DNA of 64,000 bases. Source: Hydractinia symbiolongicarpus. Its lineage: Eukaryota; Cnidaria; Hydrozoa; Anthoathecata; Hydractiniidae. The stretch is from assembly GCF_029227915.1 (NCBI RefSeq), contig NC_079885.1:12475001-12539000 (forward strand), written 5' to 3'. The position numbers were made by a program, and so were the translations under genes. Every line of letters starts with the position of its first letter. The first letter of the stretch is position 1. Below the pieces are notes generated by a model. That model saw only the letters and a program-made list of their open reading frames with translations. It was not told where the DNA came from and did no database searches. Below are positions 21,001 to 30,556 of this stretch, one piece after another.

Positions 21001-22365
21001 CTTCGCAAATTTTTATTATTTTTTAATAAGAATAAAATGGCTTATTTAGTAAATGGCGGTTACAGCAACTGGAGCGAATATGGCACTTGCAGTGTTCGTT
21101 GTGGAGGTGGTAGCCAAGAAAGAACAAGAACGTGCACAAATCCTTCCCCAAAGCATGGTGGATTGGATTGTACAAGACTTGGGCCTTCTTCTTCTACACG
21201 CGTTTGTAATCAACAGCCCTGTCCAGGTAAGATTTATCTTAAGAGGACGCAGTTCGTGAAGATTAACTTCGCAAATTTTTATTATTTTTTAATAAGAATA
21301 AAATGGCTTATTTAGTAAATGGCGGTTACAGCAACTGGAGCGAATATGGCACTTGCAGTGTTCGTTGTGGAGGTGGTAGCCAAGAAAGAACAAGAACGTG
21401 CACAAATCCTTCCCCAAAGCATGGTGGATTGGATTGTACAAGACTTGGGCCTTCTTCTTCTACACGCGTTTGTAATCAACAGCCCTGTCCAGGTAAGGTA
21501 GCTCGGTTATACATTTGAATGTTGTGGTGCAGACTGCCGACGTGGTAAACCACATTCTGCTGCTTTTTACTTAAGAACAGTCTTTTCATCAATCACATCT
21601 TGTTGAAATATCTAATATGACATTTAAAAAAATAAAACACAGTAAAAAATAATGCATTGCACCGAAAATAAATTTAATATATTTTTATTTCGCTTGAGCT
21701 TGTTCTTTTCAGTGCATCTAAAAAGAGTATGTCAAAACAAAAGGCTTACAATATCATGTCCGCGCAATTACGTTGTAAGAATTCATTCCGCGTTGTATGG
21801 ACGCACTTCACGCAGTTATTGTAAATGGAGATTCTACTACAGCCGGAATTGTAGGTCCCGATCCTCTTTATATCGTACTTCAAATTTGTGCAACAACAAA
21901 AGATCATGTTCTATTCAAGCCACCAACAAAATTTATGGCAATCCATGCTTCGGAACTGTTAAATATCTTGAAGTCAAGTATTCATGCAAGTAGGTACTCT
22001 TCACACACTACGCGTCAACTGTCTTATAACTTACGAGTTTTAACGCCTTTTATGATGTATTTTATACTAGCCCAAGAAAAACCGATCTCCACCATAAACA
22101 AGTATGTGAGAACAAAATAATGACGATCAACTGTGGAAGTAAGAGGATTCGCATTAGTGGTGCAAGTTATGGTCGTACTTCAAGAAGATATTGTGGTTAC
22201 AAATTCTTTCATCGGTCAAACTGTCACGCTAAATCATCAAAGCGTGTTGTGACGTCACGATGCGAGAATAAACACAGTTGTTCTGTTAAGGCATCAAATA
22301 AAGTTTTTGGTAATCCATGCCTTTTAACATCAAAGTACTTGGAAGTGTCATATACTTGCAAATAA
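17992..22365 (+). CDS. Secreted SUEL/TSP1 lectin, rhamnospondin-like
   Basis: Nine coding exons, all with GT-AG introns and matching phases: 17992-18043, 18157-18442, 19920-20104, 20518-20694, 20784-20960, 21050-21226, 21316-21492, 21713-21989, 22071-22365. They total 1,803 nt and give 600 residues. Order: signal peptide [17 protein letters not shown], one SUEL (galactose/rhamnose-binding lectin) domain, five thrombospondin type 1 repeats, two SUEL domains, stop with no membrane anchor. Each domain is one exon. SUEL domains bind rhamnose or galactose and TSP1 repeats bind matrix and glycans, so a secreted recognition or adhesion role is likely. The same mix occurs in the rhamnospondins reported from Hydractinia, as I recall; orthology and copy number of repeats need comparison. 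The start was chosen for the signal peptide and in-phase donor at 18044. Confidence 0.88.
18157..18442 (+). CDS. Lectin exon 2: SUEL domain 1
   Basis: Follows TTTTTCACAG. It shows the SUEL landmarks [29 protein letters not shown] and KYLEVDYIC, with paired cysteines in the usual order. In other SUEL domains the YGR and FGDPC-like motifs line the sugar pocket; here the latter reads FGNPC. Confidence 0.88.
19193..19238. repeat. Perfect 22-bp hairpin in lectin intron 2
   Basis: Arms 19193-19214 and 19217-19238 are perfect reverse complements separated by GT only. The centre reads AAGTGT-GT-ACACTT. Confidence 0.9.
19445..19572 (+). mobile_element. Helitron-like 3' end, copy 3, in lectin intron 2
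   Basis: Plus-strand copy of the 6046-6190 repeat: GTATACGTCTGTCTGTCTG, ATGCGGTATAAAAA, a CCTGTGAA...TTCACGGG imperfect hairpin, then CCACCGA and CTAG (19569-19572) before T. Confidence 0.5.
19920..20104 (+). CDS. Lectin exon 3: TSP1 repeat 1
   Basis: Encodes [18 protein letters not shown] then [12 protein letters not shown] and CNTLPCP, a canonical six-cysteine TSP1 repeat. CSRTCG fits the protein O-fucosyltransferase 2 consensus CxxS/TCG. This repeat is clearly diverged from the four that follow. Confidence 0.85.
20518..21492 (+). CDS. Lectin exons 4-7: four near-identical TSP1 repeats
   Basis: Exons 20518-20694, 20784-20960, 21050-21226 and 21316-21492, each 177 nt, phase 1 on both sides, so they can be added or lost without breaking the frame. 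Each reads [20 protein letters not shown] ... [13 protein letters not shown] ... CNQQPCPG. Exons 6 and 7 are identical as read; exon 4 differs at a few bases (for example HD for HG). The fucosylation position carries Arg (CSVRCG), unlike repeat 1. Confidence 0.88.
20518..21494 (+). repeat. 266-bp tandem array (TSP1 exon + intron)
   Basis: Units of 177-nt exon plus 89-nt intron begin at 20518, 20784 and 21050; the fourth exon at 21316 has a different downstream intron. The intron copies, from GTAAGATTTATCTTAAGAGG to the ATGGCTTATTTAG acceptor, differ at only two or three bases between the first and later units and look identical in the last two. This is unequal exchange or gene conversion of very recent date. 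Confidence 0.92.
21713..21989 (+). CDS. Lectin exon 8: SUEL domain 2
   Basis: Follows TTCTTTTCAG. It reads [53 protein letters not shown] and YSC. The phase 2 donor GTAGGT is used. Overlapping ORFs in other frames have no family resemblance. Confidence 0.87.
22071..22365 (+). CDS. Lectin exon 9: SUEL domain 3 and stop
   Basis: Follows TTTATACTAG. It reads [54 protein letters not shown] and TAA. An in-frame ATG at 22120 is internal, not the start. Most similar in layout to SUEL 2, suggesting exon duplication. Confidence 0.87.
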
Positions 22366-22366
22366 A
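22361..22366 (+). terminator. Polyadenylation signal of lectin gene
   Basis: AATAAA overlaps the TAA stop of the lectin. If used, the 3' UTR would be only some tens of bases. Confidence 0.5.
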
Positions 22367-25300
22367 AACATTTGAATTCACTTGCCTTGTCGTAATTTTT
22401 TTTACTGTCTTTTTATGCGGGTTTTTCTGTTATTTGGCTTTATTATATTTTATCTACTAACGGTACGATAAAATTATACATAAATTTACACTTTTGTATA
22501 CTTCTTGGCATATTTAAACGTTACTGGACATTATAGATTTTGTGATAACGCTCATTGAAATTCGGACTTACTCCCTTACGTCCAATATGCTACGTCATGT
22601 TCAACTTGAGAGGTTTGACAACATAAAACTTGACTGAGTTTCTAAATAAACAGACGGAAATTTATCCCTACAATTAAAACACATTTGTAACATAATTCTT
22701 GCTCCATCGGTATGATCAAGTGATAGATTTCAATCCAAACTTTGTAAAATCTGAAGGTTCATTTGGCGTCATTTTTTCTACTATAACCATATTTTAAGTA
22801 AGTTTTCAAGCGTGTTTTCCTACCAAGACAACAAATCCAAGACAGTTGACCTGCAAAAAATCAGTTGTGATAATCAATATAAAAACACGTATCAAAGTCA
22901 TTTTAAGGGCTTTAACTATCCTTTTACTTGAAGAAATACCGATCAGGGATATACAAATATCACATTATATTGGTTGATAAAAAAGTTTCTTCTTAGAAAG
23001 AGCTAAGAAAAAAACCCTGAACGGCGACACAGGTGGATTGGCACAATATTTGGAGATGGGATGTAGTTTCCATCAACTGAAACGTTGCAATGACTTGTTA
23101 GGTGTTAACTTTAAAATGGTATTAAAATACATATGACAGAACATATACATCAGCATGTTGGATTTGTGTTTAAAGAATATACCATAGCTTGAAACGTATG
23201 TGTAGAATAAATTTTTAACATCTTATGTAGCGGACAATATGAAGACGTTAAAAATATGTACTGCTTTTGAAGACAATTCTAGCGCTGTGGAAGATTTACC
23301 ATCTTCTTTTAAAAACTTCCTACGTTTTGCTTGTAGGGAAAAAAGCACTTCGTATTATTGACGATGTGATTGTTGCTAAATTTTAAAGAATGCGACGACA
23401 AAACAGATTTCTGTCGCACTGTCTTACTCACTCTTAGAAAGAATTTGTCCGCAGCAAGACGGCCTATGGATAAACTAGGCAAAATCATTGGTTAAAGAAA
23501 TTGTAACGGGTATTTGCTGTGCTAAAGGTCAACACTGGATGCCGACAAGGTCCTATTTTCTTCAAAATGCTTATGTGTTAACAACACCCCTGATCGTTAT
23601 TTTCTATGTTTATTTTCTTCCATTAGTTTATCAGGTGGTTTATAAAATATCATAGCTTGTATCAAATCACTTTTCCAGGCCCAACGGATCAATTTTGAAA
23701 GTGGAGGGGCTAAATTATTCAGTATTACGAAGCCCGACCATGGCTGGGGCCGACAGGCGAAGGAAATTTTTAAACTTTCAGCCCCCTGGATTGGCTAAAA
23801 AATACTTCAAATTCCGAAATATTGCGCTCGAAAGCCTTCACAAAATGCAGGAGATTATATATAGAAATATAGAAACGCCATATTTTATAAGCAATAGTAA
23901 AATCGAAGCAAAATAAAGATAATGCAGAAAAAGGCTATAGTATATGACAACTACCATTCCTCCTTCGAAAATTTTCCGAATACTCGCTTTCTGTTGTCGT
24001 CCGATTGAACAAATGCATTGGCAATTTTGATCAGGTCTAGTTTGTCAGTTCTATCTTTGTGGAAATTGAGAATCGAGATGGAGTAGAAACGAGCTGGAAG
24101 CATTGTTGATCTCAGACTCAGCATATGTATGTATTGATCAATAAAAATTGATTGAAACACATGATAACCTTATAAAAAAACATCACTTCTTGGCAAAAAA
24201 GTGGAGGGGGGTGGGGGCGAATTTGTTTCTAAGACTAGGTAATTTGAGACAGAATGGTCACTTTTATTCTTAAAAATGTTCATCCAATTTTTCTCGCGCA
24301 GTTAAAATTTTCAAAGTCACTTTATTAAAAACCACTTGTACCAAAAACAAATATACCTTTTTGGAAAAAATGTTGGACAAAGTGACAAAACCTTCGACGG
24401 TGACGAAAATTTTATCCAACAAAATATGAATACTTACGTCCTAGAGTAGTTTACCATCTACAAAGAAAGTAAGGCTAATAGAATTTTTCCGATAGAGTAG
24501 ACTAGAAGTAATAAGCCAACAGTTTTTGCAGGAAGTTTTACGGCGTATTAATGATTTATTACAGCCTATACGGGACGGGAAAAGAAAAATATGAATTGTG
24601 AAAAATTAGTTCAATTTTGTAAACACCGATCTTATGAAAGCTAAATAAAACATAAAAATCAATAAAAACAATTTTTTATTTATTTCGTTTTTTAAAACAA
24701 ATCTTAGCCTGTTAAAACTCCTTGTAAAGTTTCAGATCACAAAAAAAAAAATAACAAATGACCATTGTAGCTTGGTGAAACTGGCGAAACCAACTGAACA
24801 TAAATTAATAATTCAAAATGATTTTTTGTAAAAATAAAAGGTTTTAGTAGCTTTTGTACCGTTTAACAGGGTAGTTCTATTAATAACACTCAAAAACTAT
24901 TAATTCACGTGCCACTACACTAGACTGGTACCCTTTCGTACTTCACTGGTCTCGATAGTAAAAACGGCGACAAAAAAATTAAAAGTTTCTACCGGCTAAA
25001 GCCGTAAAACAATAAACATTGAAATACGATGCGGTCAATACTTGTGTATTTTTTACACGAAACTCCATTTGTTAGTAAATAAAAACGGCGGTCGGGATTG
25101 TTGTTTGTTTACTTTTATTTTATATTCAAACCCTTTCGTTTTCGAAATTTTCTCAGCTTTTGCTGCATATATTACTTCACTTCTTTCTTATTGTATGGTC
25201 TTTCAAATGACCAAGAAATGTAGTAGTTATATTTTGACCAGCCTAGCTATTTTACATGCAATTTGTGTTTCCCCCCAGGCTTGTGAAGAGTGTGATAGAG

Positions 25301-25440
25301 AGATGTGCATATTTTACATGACTAGCCTCACAAAAATCAAGGGATATAACCTGTCTATTATTTCCAGGAGGGGCCATGGTTTAGATGGAGAGTCCTAGAG
25401 TATTTAATTGATAATTTTTTTTTAACATCCTGTACTTAAT
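22367..25440. other. Non-coding stretch
   Basis: No gene recognised. ORFs at 23695-23916 and 25042-25398 show no domain and no consistent splice context. The sequence is uniformly AT-rich. Confidence 0.45.
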
Positions 25441-25724
25441 TGTTGTAGTTCCCCCCAAAAAAACACCAACTTGGAGTAGATATTATTGGAGTAGATTTTA
25501 TTTCAATTTGTAAGAATAAACTGAGGATAATTTGGCGGAATCGGGTGAGGATGCTAGGCTGAAGAGAAGATATTGTCTCAAGCTCACGTGCGTGTTCCCA
25601 ATCAATTCGCTCTTCTCCACTACATCCGGAGCTCTTCTCCTAGTAGTGTATTCTGGCTTAACTACTCTCTCAATCACATCCGGAGCTTCTCTCCTGTGAT
25701 TCCATTTCTCTATCATACCTCACA
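25441..25724 (-). repeat. Possible LTR-like block
   Basis: On the minus strand it starts TGTGAGGTATGATAG, contains AATAAAATC late, and ends GAACTACAACA, i.e. TG...CA with a polyadenylation signal. Internally two imperfect copies of a GAGCTCCGGATGT-centred segment are tandem. No matching flanking duplication or partner LTR is visible, so it could equally be the 3' region of the adjacent retroelement. Confidence 0.3.
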
Positions 25725-26128
25725 AGAACCTACTCTCTATGAGCTCTAGCTTCTTATGCATTTCACACCTGTTATTAACCTCTTGGTGCCCCACCTCTGA
25801 TTGTCAGCGCCGCATCCCCCTGCGTTATTTCCACAGTCTTCTGTCCTGTGGGGCACCGTCGTTCATCTCCTCGCACCTGTACTTAATGCACCATACTCTT
25901 CCAGGGGTACACGCGTATCTCTACACTTTGTGGCTGCCCAGGGCTTCCCAGCACCCCAAATTTCCCAAATGAAAATTCATGATCTATGAGCCAATATTTG
26001 AAGAGAGCTACGACAAGATAATTCAACATGCCATAACAGGCTTAACAACTTGACATGAAAAAAAAACCACATGCAAGTGCCTATAAATTAGCCTTTTACA
26101 ATTATATAAAGACATTATAACGCAATTA
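25725..26128. other. GC-richer block of unknown origin
   Basis: 25730-25970 is markedly richer in G+C than its surroundings and lies just downstream (minus strand) of the recombinase remnant. ORFs here have no recognisable domain. It is probably part of the DIRS-like element's 3' non-coding end. Confidence 0.35.
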
Positions 26129-27073
26129 TCAGAAATTGACATCCCACAACTTAGTCACCGCATCAAGGCGAGCCATGTTGCCACTCCACTTACGCAAAGC
26201 GCTATTAGATAGGATATACCTTCTGTAAGAGTCACTGGACCACCTACCAAGTGTTTTTATGGCTGAGTCAGGAATGCCACACGAAGCTGCTGTAGAGGCC
26301 CCACCAATACGGAAACTAAAATCCCCATTTGATAAAACAAACAACGGACCAGCCTTAGCCCCCCAAAATAACAGGTAATTTCTTAAAGCTTTTACTAGGC
26401 AAAATTGGTGTTCAATCATTGCAAGACGAATTGTGACACCTTTCCTAAATTGAGCTGTTTTGGATGCCTTGATGGTTAGCTTTACGATTGCATAGGAAGA
26501 AAATTCAATGTCTGAAGGTGACAGGTGAATTTTAGGATCATAAAAATTTTTTGATGGTGTAACAAATTCGGATACACGTAAAAACCCAAAAAACGCAACA
26601 AGGATGAGAGCAGACCATAATGCTTTGTCATGACAAGTAAATTTAGATTTCAGAATAAATTTTAACATTTCGTGCAGATGAATAGGTGCAATAGGCAATC
26701 TCGTAGTACGGGAATGTGGATGGCATCTGCGGATATCTCACATGACGTAAAATAATTTAGCCATTGAAGATATGTTTTCTTTATAGCCTTGCATCTTGGT
26801 ATGATATTGTATGCCAGACAAATAGACTTTTATAGTTGAGAATTTAATGCAATCTGCCAGGTACGACACAAAAAATTGTAAAGTTAACTCTTTAAGAGGA
26901 AACATAGGTACCATGACGTTTTGACAAAATTGTTGGTATGCCCGGATACCAGAACGATAAGTTAGTCTTGTGTTTGGTGAAATGGAAGAATACAAGTAAT
27001 AATTCACAGACTTTTCAATAGATTTCAAACAGATGAAGGAATGGCTGTGGGACACCTGTCTGCTTTCGTGCAT
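26129..27073 (-). pseudogene. DIRS tyrosine recombinase pseudogene
   Basis: N-terminal SAM-like core-binding part (27073-26738): SISPNTRLTYRSGIRAYQQF, FFVSYLADCI, IKVYLSGIQYH. It continues in the same frame through a single TGA (about 26742) into RRCHPHSRTTRLPIAPIHLH and the catalytic part (26698-26129): GFLRVSEF with the first Arg, then FSFRIGGAS, IKTLGRWSSDSYRRYI with the presumed Tyr. Family members read HSFRIG (HxxR) preceded by about 25 residues; here LSNGD joins directly to FSFRIG, so an in-frame deletion near 26320 appears to have removed the catalytic His. Confidence 0.8.
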
Positions 27074-27078
27074 TCTTT

Positions 27079-27459
27079 TTAGAACTTGCTTACCTGCAAT
27101 CCAGAAAGTAAATCTGCATAAATATTAGAACAACCTGGGACATGACAAAGCAACAGATTTATGTTACGTTGAGCGGTAAAAAAGAATAAGTGACGGATTA
27201 ATGTCATTATATCTTTGCATTTGCATGAGCCTGTGTGCCAGATTTGCACAATAGCTTCATTGTCTGTGCCTAACACCACCTCGTTGTCTGTCCAACCTTC
27301 TCCCCAACAAAACGTAGCTATAACAATGGCTAACAATTCAAGGAAGCTGATGCTATAAGTGCTCTTAGATTGAAAGGGCAATGAGAACCACTGGCCATTA
27401 TAGTATCCCCCTAGTCCTACTCCTGAGGCATCAATGAACAGGTCAACTTTGCTAGACAA
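27079..27459 (-). pseudogene. DIRS RNase H domain
   Basis: Reads VDLFIDASGVGLGGYYNGQW, FLELLAIVIATFCWG, VVLGTDNEAIVQIWHTGS and LLCHVPGCSNIYADLLSG. The Asp of LFIDAS, the Glu of FLELLA, the Asp of LGTDNE and the late Asp in ADLLS are in place. Its junction to RT is broken by the MITE at 27469-27668. Confidence 0.8.
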
Positions 27460-27468
27460 AATGGTGTT

Positions 27469-27668
27469 CAGGCCTTTTCATGAGAGGCGTGCGATAGCAC
27501 GCGCACACGCCCACACACCTGAAATGATTCAGGCGTTCTGTCGATAGCACGCTTAAAATCTTATATTCTATGAGAAATTGACCAGAATAGCACGCCTAAA
27601 GCACACGCAAATGAATTTTGGGCATGTTATTCATCACACACCCTCTCAAAATCTCCTGAAAAGGCCTG
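27469..27668. mobile_element. 200-bp hAT-like MITE inserted in DIRS
   Basis: Perfect 12-bp inverted termini CAGGCCTTTTCA / TGAAAAGGCCTG. Homology extends inward (TGAGAGGCGTGCG versus inverted TGAGAGGGTGTGTG). Flanks share GGTGTT on both sides (27463-27468, 27669-27674). Removing the insert and one GGTGTT restores the reading NGVALFHTNTILSSKVDLF across the RT/RNase H junction. CAG...CTG ends fit hAT; the 6-bp perfect duplication is shorter than the usual 8, so it may have decayed. Confidence 0.82.
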
Positions 27669-28669
27669 GGTGTTTGTGTGAAATAAAGCAACCCCATTCC
27701 ACGATAGTAAGAATTCAAGCCACCATTCTATGTCTTTCCTAGCCTCTGCACTAATGTCGATATGATGATGTAACCTATATACTTTGGTGGACAAGTCAAT
27801 CAAACGTCGAAGGAAAATTCTGCCACTCTTGACTACTTTGCAAGCGAAAGAAAGTGACCCTATTAATGATAACAAATCCCTTTTTTTGCATTTTTTCCTG
27901 CCGTGCCATTTCCTCAACTCTGCCATGAGATTGCAAAATTTCTGATGAGGTAATCTTAGAACTAAATTGATGGTGTCAATTTCAATACCAAGATAAGTGA
28001 TTACTTGTACTGGTCCAATAATTTTTTCTTCAGCCAGAAGGACACCAATTAATGAAAATGTGTGGATAATGGCATCAACAGCGTATTGGCATTGAGATTT
28101 TGTGCAGTGGGCTGTTATAAAGTCGTCAAGATAGTGTTTTAAATTAGTAACAAGTATAATAACAATTAGAATCGATGTTAGTAGATCCGCGAAGTTGTTA
28201 AAAATGAAAGGTGAGGATCTTCCACCGAACGGCAGAACCACATCATAATAATACCTGTTTTTCCATAGGTACCCAAAAGATGCCAATCATCGGCGTGTAC
28301 AGGACATAACTGAAAGGCGTGTTTTATGTCTAATTTAGCCATGTAGCAGTTCGGGCCTAAAGATTTTATGAGATTGATTGCTTCATCAAATGATGAGTAT
28401 TGTACAGAGAAGTCTTCCTTGCTTATCCTGTCATTGACAGAGAACCCTCTGGGGGAAGATAGGTCAAGAACTACCTGGACAGTGCCATCTTTTTTAGGTG
28501 CTGCGCCCAAAGGAGAACAGTGTAAGTTATCCAACGGTTTAAAGTCAAATGGTCCTACAGTGTGGCCTCTGTTTAATTCCTTTAAAATTGCCTCATCAAC
28601 TAAATTCTCATAAGTAAAAGCAGTTTTGTTATTTCTTGTACCGAGGGTAAGGGAGTGTTCTGTCTGCAT
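27627..28669 (-). pseudogene. DIRS reverse transcriptase
   Basis: 28669-28270 reads PLDNLHCSPLGAAPKKDG, QVVLDLSSPRG, AKLDIKHAFQLCPVH. After a frameshift at about 28270 the frame 28286-27627 continues YYYDVVLPFGGRSSPFIF, LKHYLDDFI, TYLGIEIDT and KKRDLLSLIGSLSFACKVV. HYLDDF is the catalytic YxDD box and AKLDIKHAF the first catalytic Asp. The last residues before the insertion are FHTNT; the TQAFSGDFERVCDE tail comes from the inserted MITE. Confidence 0.85.
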
Positions 28670-28800
28670 CCTAACCTAAATCCGTAGGTAAAACCTGATA
28701 CAATGAAATCTACAAGATCCCTGTTGGGGTGGGATAACAAAAACTTATTTAGAACCCGAACCTTAACCGGTGTGTGCACAAATGAGGGTATGGGGAAAAA

Positions 28801-29583
28801 TTAGTTGGGACTGAGCTTAGAGGACCTGGATTGGCAAAAGATAACAGGGTGGTTTTTCTGACAGAAGTGGCAACAGTGGGGATAGGAACAGTTTGGTCGG
28901 CAAGGAAGTGCTTTGTTGAAGGAAAAGCAAGCAGGTCTGTCTGGTGGCCATGATTTGCTTGGAACATTCCGAAACTGTGTTGATGATTCTGCTGGACCAG
29001 TGAATTTATTGGGGCATTGCGCAGCAAAGTGCCCAGAGCCCTGACACCTAAAGCACCTGCCTAACCTGGATGGGAGTGAGTTTGTGAACGACGTTGATGA
29101 ATGAGCACCTCTAAGATACATATTAAACAAAGTCAACCACGTCCCATCTGCCACTAGCAGGGTTGTTGGCCAGTTGCATACGATTCAGTTGATCATATTC
29201 GTACACAGAAGAGAAGACAAACTGAGTTATAACGGTTGATACATCAACATTTGATGTACAAGATTGGGTTGAAAACAAACCACACACCTCAAATAATTTG
29301 TCCGTGCTGACACCCAGGAGTTAAAATCTTTCACCCTCCCTTTCCCATTGGTCTTCTGAGCTAACGAAATCCTAGGAGTGCCCTCCACATTACTAATGTT
29401 AATGTCAAATTCCCCACCCTCACCCATCATGGGAAAAGAAGCACAGGAAGACGCAGTAGAAGGTGGCAGAAGAGAATCAAAATTAATGTACTCTCCCTTC
29501 TTAATCTTTTCTACAAGGTGTTTGGGGATTGGAGGCAAAGAATCCATAAAAGCATCATATGTCTTAGTTAAAAGTGCTAACAA
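28801..29583 (-). pseudogene. DIRS gag-like region with zinc knuckle
   Basis: 29583-29227 is an ORF without clear domain (PPIPKHLVEKIKKGEYINFD). 29154-28801 reads GRCFRCQGSGHFAAQCP, a CX2CX4HX4C retroviral-type knuckle, then a Cys/His-rich tail, FSFNKALPCRPNCSYPHCCH. The two ORFs are in different frames. Confidence 0.65.
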
Positions 29584-29820
29584 TAAACCTGTATATAATT
29601 ATTATCATTCCTTGGAATATTTGATCTTCATTTTGAGCTACACAGACCAAGTTAGGGTCTGCGCTCTACTAGACAACTCTATCCATTTTCCCTCCCATCG
29701 CTTAGGTTAGCCTGGGGCTATGGTAACATTCACGCCATATTGAATTGTCACTAAGGAGAATCAAACCCCGATTTCCCCAAAAGTTACAGAGTTTAACCAC
29801 TAAGCTACACTGCTAATTGA
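29584..29820 (-). repeat. tRNA-derived SINE-like element or tRNA relic
   Basis: Minus strand from about 29813: GTGTAGCTTAGTGGTTAA resembles a tRNA D-arm/A box, and about 30 bases on GGGGTTTGATTCTCC resembles the B box/T-arm. The spacing suits an internal Pol III promoter. No full cloverleaf or CCA-end acceptor stem can be formed by eye. The following GC-richer body, containing CTAGTAGAGCGCAGACC, would be the SINE body. It abuts the 5' side of the DIRS copy. Confidence 0.45.
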
Positions 29821-30556
29821 AACTAACAGCTCCATTTAAAACGGTGTGGTCTTGATTTAAGATTGTATTTTTTTACACCTTAAAGATTATTTCTTATCTT
29901 TATATTATAAGCAAAAAAAATCAAAATGTAAGAAAATTAATAAAATTGGGAAGTTTTGTCAAAATAAACCAAATTAAAATCTTTAATTATTTAGTTAAAT
30001 GCAAGTTAAATGACAGAAAGTTGTATGTGAGTAAATCACAAAATGTGTTAGAAGTATAACCTTGTGTTTTAGATGCTAACAATGGATCACGAAAACCTTT
30101 ATCTAGAATAAGTTTTTAAAAAAATATAATATTTTTAAAATTAGAAATTTCCTCAATTTTGACTCTTTTGGAATTTCGAAAGTACAATGTTACAACTGTA
30201 GGAACTGTGATCCAATGCCACTTCTAAAGTGTAGGAGTAGCATGAACAAAAACCTTATGCTAGTTTTATATTAAAAAAGGGTATACACAATAGATGACGT
30301 ACACATTACAGACTCGATTTCATGTTGTCTTTGTGCAACACAATCTAAATTTAAGCTGTAAAATATGCCCCATATACCAATACATTTCTCAAGTCCAATG
30401 ATTATTTTTTACACTATATAGTTAGTTTAATTAATTTACTATCAATTATTTTTTAGGTACATTGGCCATGAAGATATTTATGAATACTGCAAAATATAAG
30501 TTTGTTTACTTTGTGTAGCTTGTTGTTTAGATATCAGATGTTCATATTGAACAAAA
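29821..30556. other. Non-coding stretch upstream of UBE2W
   Basis: AT-rich, no repeat boundary recognised. TTGTTTAG at about 30523-30530 could be the 3' splice site of a 5' UTR intron. No TATA or trans-spliced leader motif can be claimed. Confidence 0.35.

Larger units (their letters stand above)
26129..29583 (-). mobile_element. DIRS-like retrotransposon, degenerate
   Basis: Minus-strand order is gag with CCHC knuckle, reverse transcriptase, RNase H, tyrosine recombinase, which is the DIRS arrangement (no DDE integrase, no protease). All four modules are recognisable, but frameshifts, a premature stop, an internal deletion in the recombinase and a 200-bp insertion show the copy is inactive. 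Terminal repeats could not be defined. It lies between the lectin gene and UBE2W. Confidence 0.85.

Noticed and set aside
20521-21501. Alternative-frame ORFs starting [16 protein letters not shown]
   Set aside because: They are out-of-frame shadows repeated once per TSP1 unit; the true frame has the six-cysteine TSP1 pattern and correct splice phases.
25441-25724. Full LTR retrotransposon boundary
   Set aside because: TG...CA ends are present but there is no partner LTR, primer site or target duplication, so only a low-confidence block was recorded.
29740-29820. A functional tRNA gene
   Set aside because: A- and B-box-like segments are present but I could not form an acceptor stem or anticodon arm by eye.
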